Positions 44,275-64,000 of a stretch of DNA of 64,000 bases are shown one piece after another. Positions within the stretch are counted from its first letter, which is position 1; every line of letters begins with the position of its first letter. A program made the position numbers and the translations under genes. Location of the stretch: the NCBI RefSeq assembly GCF_021134715.1, contig NC_060027.1, positions 4,092,001-4,156,000 of the forward strand, in the 5' to 3' direction. This DNA is from Daphnia pulex. Lineage: Eukaryota; Arthropoda; Branchiopoda; Diplostraca; Daphniidae. The notes beneath the pieces are model-generated. The model searched no databases. It saw nothing but the letters and a program-made list of their open reading frames with translations, and had not been told where the DNA came from.

Positions 44275-45162
44275 ATGATTGAACAAAACTCTTTCACCCT
44301 GCTCCTGACCAAAATTTTCACGTGGATTATCTCAGCTCTCTTTTGGCATGGAGTGTTTTACCTGGAGTTTTCCTGGACCGGCGTCATTGCCTCCGTTGCC
44401 ATCGTATGGTCTTCCCTCACCATCTGCCTAATTTTCGTCGTCATTCCGGCTAGTCGACCAGACATACGATGGATTTTCAACGCCTTTAGTTGGGCCTACC
44501 TCGGCTATTGGGCTACAACCTTCCTGGTAGCTGGACTTTCGTCTCTTTTCCAAGCGCTAAAAGCTTGGCAGATCATCGATGGAGCAGAGATATTACAGTT
44601 GGTGACTTTAATCATCATCATGGTGACTGAATTCTATCTCTATCTTGCTCTGGTCTCCATCATATACCTCTACCTGACAATAAAAAACTATTACACGACA
44701 AGAAGAAACCCCGCAGCAAACGTCAGCCGCAATCAAGATTATTTTGAAGACGAGGAAGAAGAAAATAGATTTTTAGCCAGGTTCGCCAACATTCCGGACG
44801 ACGGCGAATGCCCAATTTGCATGGGCCCTCACAACAACAAAACGAAACCCTTTTGCGGTCACGTCTTTTGTTACCGTTGCATCGTTACCTGGATTAGCGT
44901 ATCATCAGCAACGTGTCCCGTGTGCAGAAGCCCGGTTACGTATTTAAAACACGACCAGCCACCAAGTGCTGATGACCTTATTCCAGCTGCTGCTCCGCGA
45001 CTGTTTAATTTCAATGTCGACGAGGATCTATTAGAACGACAACTTTCTGAGATTCACAACAGCGCCATGGCCTACGGGCTGAGATTATGCTCAACTGTGG
45101 TTTTCTGTTTGGCCTGGGATGATATAACAGGTTGGATTTCCAATTTTGCACCAATCAATTAA
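44275..45162 (+). CDS. Multi-pass membrane RING-finger protein (probable E3 ubiquitin ligase)
   Basis: A single uninterrupted 295-aa frame. Four hydrophobic segments at about residues 10-30, 33-57, 74-95 and 106-136 predict a membrane-embedded N-terminal half. An acidic cytosolic linker (about 156-163) follows, then a C3HC4 RING: C179/C182, C194, H196, C199/C202 and C214/C217 (motifs ECPIC, CGHVFCYRC, CPVC). A weaker hydrophobic stretch lies near 270-282. RING proteins of this layout recruit E2 enzymes for ubiquitination at membranes; the substrate is unknown. The gene is intronless, unlike nearly all neighbours, and has its own TATA box, which could mean a retrocopy or a young gene. Confidence 0.85.
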   Translation: MIEQNSFTLLLTKIFTWIISALFWHGVFYLEFSWTGVIASVAIVWSSLTICLIFVVIPASRPDIRWIFNAFSWAYLGYWATTFLVAGLSSLFQALKAWQIIDGAEILQLVTLIIIMVTEFYLYLALVSIIYLYLTIKNYYTTRRNPAANVSRNQDYFEDEEEENRFLARFANIPDDGECPICMGPHNNKTKPFCGHVFCYRCIVTWISVSSATCPVCRSPVTYLKHDQPPSADDLIPAAAPRLFNFNVDEDLLERQLSEIHNSAMAYGLRLCSTVVFCLAWDDITGWISNFAPIN

Positions 45163-46960
45163 TACAAATGTTACCGCGCATCACAATCTGATCACAATCA
45201 AATGTTCAAATGTCGCAAATGAATAATACATCACAGATTTCTTTTCACACATATTAGTATACTAACAGTTTCATCATTTCATTCTCTCGTATCGTATGAA
45301 ATATATCATATTCAATATAACAAGCAGCAAACAGATTTATTTGGGATAAAATTGAATTTATAACAACATCAAAAGAAAAAGATCTCCCTTAAGGCTATAT
45401 ATAATAATCCTCTCTTGCCAATCTTCGCTTTGATTGATTGCAATAACATATAAATAACCTGGGAAAATCAGTTGTTCAGCATTTTCCGTTTAATTTACAT
45501 GAAGAAAATGTTTTGTTCTAACAACGAAATAACCGGAAATGCCGGAAATAACAGTTTCCCCGCCTGGATGATCACAAAGTAGTCTATTGGTGATTTCAGC
45601 ATTGGCAATCTCGTCAGAACGCTATAAATGGAATGGTTGGCAATTTTTCATGATTTAGAAAATATAGCGATTTGTATTGAGCGATACATTAATAATTCTG
45701 GTTTGCTATAGTAGAGTGGTTCGAGGTTGCCATCTTCTCAGTTTGTTATCCCAGTTTGTTGCAACCTCCAACCAAAAAGCATTGACATTGTGTTTATCTC
45801 ACGTTACGGTTTTTTTTTCTTCCGCTTTCCGGAATGCAATTACCGGCAATTACTGACACACAGCTTACGCAGCCGGGGAGAGTCAGGTGAAGAAAAATGT
45901 ACTAAACATTAAACAAAAACAAATGTGGCCCCGTGGTGAAAATTATTGACCAAAAGAAGAAAACATGTGTAGAAAACCAAAAGTAATTTGAGTCACTGAC
46001 CTTGTCCAGACCGTTATCATTCTTACCGTTAAGGAAATTTTAAAAAAGAAAATGTTGTCGCCCATGTACGTATTATTTTACGAGATTCCGTTAAAACTCA
46101 AAGCGTGCATTGCGTCACTAAATAACCGTAAGGGCCGTCCCCCCTGCTGAATTCAACCCAAAAGGGAAAAGTGCAGTCAACTTCTTTTTCCTGGTCTTTA
46201 TTTTTTCACTGGATGTTTTCAGTCCAGTAGCGCTACTGCGAAGGATAGTTTGTTGACGGATTCTGTGCTGCCCCTTGTGACTATAGTTACGGCGATTTAA
46301 ATCTGAAATATTTATGAAAGCAAGTGCAGCCAAGTCTCTGTTGATATCAAATCGATTGGCGATCATCGATGCATGTGAAAGAGCGTTGCGCACGGCAACA
46401 GCTTGTTTATTTCGTTTCGTGTTGCCAAAAAAAAATGACAGACTGACTGGGCAATAAAACGACGTAACTGAGCCAACAGCCTGCGCCAGTTAGGTCATCG
46501 CCCACCACGGGATCAAGGGCCGTGCGCTGGCGTCGACAGTGCTAATAATTTGCTGACACCACAACCAATTTTGTCATGAAATGGTAAGCTCTCAATCAGT
46601 CAACTTCCTGTTGCGGTGTACGTTGGCGGACTTGATTTTATTCTTTGACTCGATTTTAAAAATGTCAAACAAATGTTTGTGATTTTCTGTTTCAATTTTT
46701 GCGCATTCAGTGCACGGTAGTGTGAAAGTGACAATCACTAATAGGACAGGAAAGCAAATGCTGATCCCATGACGTCATTTTAAAACAGGCCTGTTCTACT
46801 ATACTCGTGTGTGCAACTCTTCTCTAGTCGGTACAAGATAACCAGCAACTTATCAATTACTGCATTCAAAGATTACGTTCACTACATGTATAGGATATAC
46901 GAACCCCACAGTCTGTCGATCTTATCTTCCAGTCCAGTGACCGTCTGCCAAGCCATGGCG
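45163..46960. other. Spacer between RING gene and first ABCC gene
   Basis: AT-rich DNA with the second 44-bp repeat at 45667-45710. No supported gene. The last 100-200 bases probably contain the promoter and leader of the ABCC gene. Confidence 0.4.
45667..45710 (+). repeat. 44-bp direct repeat, copy 2
   Basis: Matches 43473-43516 with two or three differences. Same orientation, 2.2 kb apart. Confidence 0.75.
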
Positions 46961-47093
46961 TTTATTCGTTGTTAGTTATTTTCCATTTCATCAGTTGTGT
47001 TGCACAGCAGACAGAAGAGAGAGAAAGTCTTTGTCGCTGGGCTGACGCGCGACGCATTAACGACCCCAAAGTTCAATCCGGGCCACTTTCGAA

Positions 47094-53226
<6,133 letters not shown>

Positions 53227-53811
53227 GAAAATGAACTTAATTGTTTCCTTTAAATGAAACAAAAATCTTAATAATTCTATCATTTAATTTTATTTGTCAT
53301 GGACTTTGTCGAAACTACCTAAACCTTTATTAACTGCGCACATATAAAACAAACATGAAAAATTGGTTGTTGTCTTTTAAAAGTGTAACGAGGTGCCTGT
53401 GTAGCGGCAATATCTTCTAGTTGCAATCTGCTTGAAGTGTTTGAAGAATTAAAATATTTTGGAATTCGATTGTTTATCCACAGTCAAAGTAGTGAGGTAA
53501 AAAACAAGCCTGATCTGCAGTCGTTCTAGAAATAAACTATTTCATGAACCCTTTTGGGGTAAACAAAAACGGCAAGAGAAAAGAGTTCACTTTTTTTTTT
53601 AAATAAGTAAAATAAATAAAGTGAATGAGACTGAAAGTAGTGGGGCAGGGCTGTAAGCACAAGAAGAAGCGCAGTAGTTTATGAGAGAGAAAAAAAGACT
53701 GACATTTTTTTCCCCCTCTCCACAACTGGATGTCGCTAAATATTAATGGGATATAAGGTCCCTGTGATCGATGGCCATCTCACGCAAAAAGTTGTTATCT
53801 ATAAAATGCTC
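53227..53811. other. 3' flank of ABCC copy 1
   Basis: AT-rich DNA with ATTAAA near 53448 as a possible poly(A) signal. No gene seen. Confidence 0.4.
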
Positions 53812-54421
53812 AGGGCATAGCTCAGGAATAATCACACTCCGTACTATGTAACGATATACACTCAACGCCACCCCATGGCCAAAAAGGAAGAATAGAGATA
53901 ATATTTTCCTACCTTTAAGCCCGGGAATTGCGGCCAGGCATCCACAAGTGTTCCATCCGCAGAAACCACCAGGCGGGATGGGAAAGGGCCTCAGACTCGT
54001 TAACACCTCCACACCCGCACTCACATGGGTGTACGCGAGGACAGAGGGAATTTTAAAAAGGGGGAAAAGAGATCCGTAACTCGAATGACATCGATGGTTT
54101 CTCCAATCACACTGATGGATGTAGATGCAGTTTATCTAAATTTAAAAAAAAAAAATGGGTTACGAAAAATATTTCCAGTCTAAAAAAACAAGTAAGGAAA
54201 AGTTGAAACTGAGACAGTGGGTAAACCCTAAAAATATAAGGTTAACAAGTTGCATTTATGCATGTCATGCATCATAAAACATCTAGTAGGTCACAGTCAC
54301 AGGAATAAAATAAGTAACGAAAAACATTACCCAATAAGTGATGATACTAAGATTGTTGCTGCTGTCAGGTTTAACAGAACTTAATATCTTGTTGTTGTGA
54401 TGGCTGGCTCAGGTCTCAAAT
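53812..54421 (-). ncRNA. Two-exon-like conserved locus, copy 2 (inverted)
   Basis: Minus-strand counterpart of 13565-14085. Block A is 54421-54331 (GCAG acceptor, GTAATG donor) and block B is 54135-53913 (AAATTTAG acceptor, GTAGG donor). Block B is about 110 bases longer here because of an insertion after ATAAACTGCA. Homology continues to about 53812. A 93-codon frame (54024-53743) runs through the block B donor and is not conserved in copy 1. Confidence 0.4.
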
Positions 54422-55435
54422 CTGCACATAAAGAAAAAGGTTAATACGGTACAAACAAACTGCCATACATTGACAGCATGATAAATGCTAGTCAGGAACT
54501 AACATTTACAAATTTGGAACAGGGTTCCTCTTTTATTTTAGCTCCCATAATCCTTCTCCTGGTATTCTTAGTTTAATTTACCTACCGAACAGCATGGAAT
54601 CTTAACTATTAATAAGCGATTCTATGTTAAAGAGAACTACCAGAGTTCAGACACGATGACCACATTTTTGTAATTTCATTTACTGGCCTATTTTTCGTTC
54701 AGCCATGTGTACGTTGTCAAAAAATTTATCGTTCCGTTTCCTTTGTAATCTATAAACTTCGTCTCTTTTTCGAAAACTACTTCGTTGCTTATACCAAATA
54801 GACAGACCATGATACCTTGCTTGTACAAACACAACGAATTAACGTAAGCAGACGAGTGAGAAGTGAGACGACACTAATTTTCTAATTAGTCTGCTTAAGA
54901 ATTTAGACGATTTATATATCGATAGAAATATTGAAATCGGGATTCCTTCGAGATCTGGTTTCATTATTCGTTCTTTAAAGCTAAACAAACATGTGATTCA
55001 ATTATTTACTGTCCGTTGTGGGACGAAGGAGCAGGGGTATCTATAACTCTGTTGTGGATCCTTGATTGGATCCCAATGGGACATGATTTTAATTGTGTAC
55101 ACACTCCTTAACAGCTAAAAAATTGACTGTTGTTTTTCCGCCAATCTCTTTATCTCTGATTAGTAGCCTACCAATGTGTGTCAGTTTAATAGAGATCGAC
55201 GAACTTTCAGTTAAGAGCAAAACAAATTTTCCGCCCATTTCAAATCTCAGAAAATCATCAACTTCAACAAAAAATAATTCTTCATTGACATATCAAATTA
55301 AAGTGAAAACGTATGTTCGACGAGATAACAAAAAAAGGACGTCTGATCGACGGAGGTGCCATAGACATTCTCATTCCACTGATGGAATGAAACGAATAGA
55401 CGTTTATTTCTGTATAGCGCATCGATTACCTCTTC
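54422..55435. other. Spacer upstream of ABCC copy 2
   Basis: AT-rich DNA; probable promoter and 5' leader of ABCC copy 2 near the right end. The frame 55093-55470 overlaps exon 1 out of frame and is not supported. Confidence 0.4.
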
Positions 55436-61457
<6,022 letters not shown>

Positions 61458-61509
61458 TTTATTCCTTTAGTTTTTTTGGTTATATGAAGTTTTGGTGGAT
61501 TCACACAAT

Positions 61510-61519
61510 AATAAATAAA
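61510..61519 (+). terminator. Poly(A) signals of ABCC copy 2
   Basis: Two overlapping AATAAA hexamers, 52 bases after the stop codon. Confidence 0.6.
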
Positions 61520-62143
61520 AAAAAGTCTCTGATGACCGACACGGACCGACGCTTTATCGAGGGCATTGGGATGGAATAAGTTTCCCGACACGTGTGCTGG
61601 TGGCGCGAGCGTGAATGACTCGCGTCCATTGTAAAGGGGAGAAAGAACCGTTGCGTTTAGTGATAGACAAAAGTCAGAAGAAACAGTATTGTGTTGTTGG
61701 AATAAAAGAGCTTCCTCAATAATTACACTTCCTCCAAAGTGGTTTTGAGAATGAGCGAAATTCCATGACTATAAGGTGTAGTATCTTTTGAGTTGTGACG
61801 GTACGCAGTAGACACATATTGTACCTGCTGGAATTTTATATTGCTCTATTGGTTCTACCCGAAGTTAGTTCAGTTCTGTCGAAATCGGCTACACAACGAA
61901 TACTAGTGCTATACCCAACGTCGCATTCAGACAAGTTTTTGGGCTATGCTTTAATTATACGTCCGAAGTAGAGGTGTGATTTGCTCATTTTTACTTTATA
62001 GGAATATCATGAGCTTATTGTTTTAGTGAATTTTCTCTTATCTGCTTTTTATTACAGCACTCGTAGCTCCGTGAGTATTTATTACAATGACTTTTTGTTT
62101 ACGTTTAACTTATCCACATTTCCAGCTCAAATTAATTGTGAGA
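61520..62143. other. Spacer and 5' leader of the galactosyltransferase-like gene
   Basis: AT-rich DNA. A splice-acceptor-like CATTTCCAG at 62117-62125 just before the start codon suggests a 5'-UTR intron. No other gene seen. Confidence 0.4.
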
Positions 62144-63187
62144 ATGACAATGCCGAGATTGGGCCTTCTCCTGCGTCGAGTCTTCCTTCCCTTGGGTTTG
62201 TTTTTAGTTTTCGTTCAGGTGACGAAGATGGACGCTTTTACAAACATCCTCTGGCCGTCCAACGTGAATCGCAGTGAGTCGTCGAGTGGTGTCAACAGCA
62301 CCCCCATCATTGATCACCAGCAGCGACAGCAACCTCCTTGCTTCAAATATTTATCCGCTGGTCCAAGTAGGTCAACTTTTCTTTGGATTTCCTTTTTACT
62401 TTCTCAATTGAAGAATTGAAATTTGAATTGGATAACTAATTCTTTATTGATAAATGCTCCGTTGTTGTCGGCAACATCCGGGCCCATTTCGCGAGTCAGC
62501 ATTCGACACGTCTCGATAACTCATTTGATTGAGGCAGAATTTTTTAAAATAATTTCCACTCTTTTGTAGAATAGTTAATATTTTGCTCATGGATTTTCTA
62601 AACTATTGTTTGTTTTTATTAAATTTCCATTTTCTCTTTTGGCGATTTGAATCAGAGTAAATTCGATTCAATTTTGAAAATACGTTTCACAGTCCGTTTG
62701 GTGATCAACACGACCCTACCGACGGATGAAGAGTTGAACGAGTTGTTTCCACACATCCAGATGGGCGGGCACTGGCATCCGGAACACTGTCATCCACGAC
62801 AACGCCTCGGGATCTTTGTCCCCATGAAAAGACGTTGGCATCAACTGCCGATTTTCTTGAGGCATCTCCACCAAGTCTTAGTCTCCCAATGGCGTCATTA
62901 CACAATTTTCGTCGTCGAACAAGCAGGTAAGATATTACGTCACATAAAACATTTCAAGAGAAATCCCAATTCTTCTAAACTCCTGTTTTAGACGGGGATC
63001 TTTTCAACCGCGGGAAATTACTCAACGCAGGTGTCATCGAAGCCTTAAGAATCCATCCCGATTTGGATTGCTTCATCTTGCACGACGTCGACACGCTACC
63101 CGAGACCAATTTCGCCGTTTACAAGTGCCACGAAGACCGCCGATTCGCCCTTCAAATGGCCACCTATCAGAGCAAAAGGGATTACCT
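62144..63187 (+). CDS. Beta-1,4-galactosyltransferase-like protein (partial, 3' end outside window)
   Basis: Golgi type II glycosyltransferase of the beta-1,4-GalT/GalNAcT family (GT7). Exons 62144-62366, 62693-62926 and 62992-63187 join in frame into 217 codons plus two bases. The exons are bounded by GTAGGT, GTAAGA and GTAATT donors. The start MTMPRLGLLLRRVFLPLG gives a short cytosolic tail and signal anchor (about 13-25), then a Ser/Asn-rich stem. The catalytic domain shows RLGIFVPMKRRWHQLPIFLRHL, FNRGKLLNAG, and the metal-binding DVD at 184-186 in FILHDVDTLPE. The Trp/Gly-rich acceptor region expected next (FGGV...WGWGGED) is not found before 64000, so the gene continues beyond a long intron or is truncated. 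An upstream in-frame ATG at 62087 is possible. Confidence 0.78.
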
Positions 63188-64000
63188 GTAATTATTATTA
63201 GTAGCCACAAGCTGGTATATAAGTACAGCGCAGCTACATTCTTCTTCGAAAATCCCACTGAAAACGAAAGTTACCGCTGGGACACTAGTCACTTTACAAC
63301 TCGTGAGATGGCATTAGTATATGAAGGAGATTTAAAAAGAAAACATACGTCATGTGTTACTGTGATCGTTTTTTTTTTTTGAACCTTGGAGACTAGTTGT
63401 CATCATAGCGCTAACGCAATAACAAGAAGCAATAATTAGACTATTGCGTCAACCAACGTAGTTTTCCCGCATGACTTTGTTGCTCCAAAATGTTTATCGT
63501 TTCATTTTCAGAATCGAGAGTTTAATAATTCGAAAAACAAAATTCCCTGTCGTAAGTTTATTTTTAAATAAGCATATTAAGATTAAAGAACACTGCAAGC
63601 CAGTAGATATGACTGTTGTATCCGTCCACAACACTAGTTGATTTTAAAAAATACTAATGAACTATAGCTATGAATATACTTGTATACATATTATAACCGA
63701 GCGGGGCGATAGGACTATAGCGGCTAGGATCTTGGGCGCCGATGGAAATTTTTAGCACGGTCGACTTTTTGATTTGCTAAAAATTGTTATCAGTCTTTTT
63801 ACCAAGAAATTCGTGTTTATAGATTTGAAATTGTAAAAAAAAAATGTAAATTATGGAATTGTGTTGGAATATTGTTGTGCAAGTCGTCATTTACAAATTA
63901 GGACCGGTTATTATTTCGATAATCACGCTTAGAATCGTACTCTTTCTCTTTTCTTTCTTTTTGTTATTTTTCTAAAAATAAAAATAGTTCAGCTTACAAA
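63188..64000. other. Probable intron of the galactosyltransferase-like gene
   Basis: AT-rich sequence after a GTAATT donor. The remaining catalytic exons are not seen. No other feature supported. Confidence 0.45.

Noticed and set aside
53743..54024. Cys-containing 93-codon minus-strand frame as a secreted peptide gene
   Set aside because: The frame reads through a splice-like donor and is not preserved in the paralogous sequence at 13.9 kb.

Overview
This is a eukaryotic nuclear window with compact genes, many introns of about 55-110 bases, GT-AG splice sites and AT-rich spacers. A small crustacean of the Daphnia type fits best. The evidence is an arthropod RR-type cuticle protein start with a TATA box and TCAGT initiator at the left edge, the tiny introns, and tandem lineage-specific gene arrays. 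The species assignment is inference. No CRISPR, operon or prokaryotic feature is present.

Left part (1-17.4 kb). The minus strand at the extreme left carries the 5' end of a cuticle protein gene. A tandem array of six GNAT / glycine N-acyltransferase-like genes follows, all on the + strand (copies A-F: 3470, 5026, 6839, 8904, 10750 and 16265). All share the same four-exon layout with phases 0, 0 and 2. A and D lie in a roughly 2-kb segmental duplication. Between E and F are a tRNA-Thr(TGT), a broken GNAT exon 2 on the minus strand, and a two-exon-like locus that has an inverted paralogue near 54 kb.

Middle part (17.2-43.4 kb). A very large imperfect inverted repeat dominates: left arm 17201-28591, right arm 31971-43388, unique spacer 28592-31970. 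Each arm carries a five-exon Rho-like GTPase gene whose reading frame is intact but whose nucleotide-binding motifs are altered. Each arm also carries a triple tandem of tRNA-derived SINE-like units, a 425-bp foldback element, a repeated 600-bp unit and decayed coding remnants. The outer breakpoint cuts GNAT copy F inside its last exon, so the right arm ends in a headless F fragment; the left arm is therefore probably the ancestral side. The spacer holds an unprocessed pseudogene of mitochondrial ribosomal protein S35 and two inverted copies of an element built from TTTCGGCAC motifs.

Right part (43.4-64 kb). An intronless multi-pass membrane RING protein gene lies between two 44-bp direct repeats. 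Two tandem ABCC (MRP4-like) transporters follow, reconstructed exon by exon as 28 exons / 1420 aa and 26 exons / 1405 aa. The window ends in the 5' part of a beta-1,4-galactosyltransferase-like gene that runs off the edge. The GNAT and ABCC arrays would suit conjugation and export of small organic acids, but a functional link between them is speculation.
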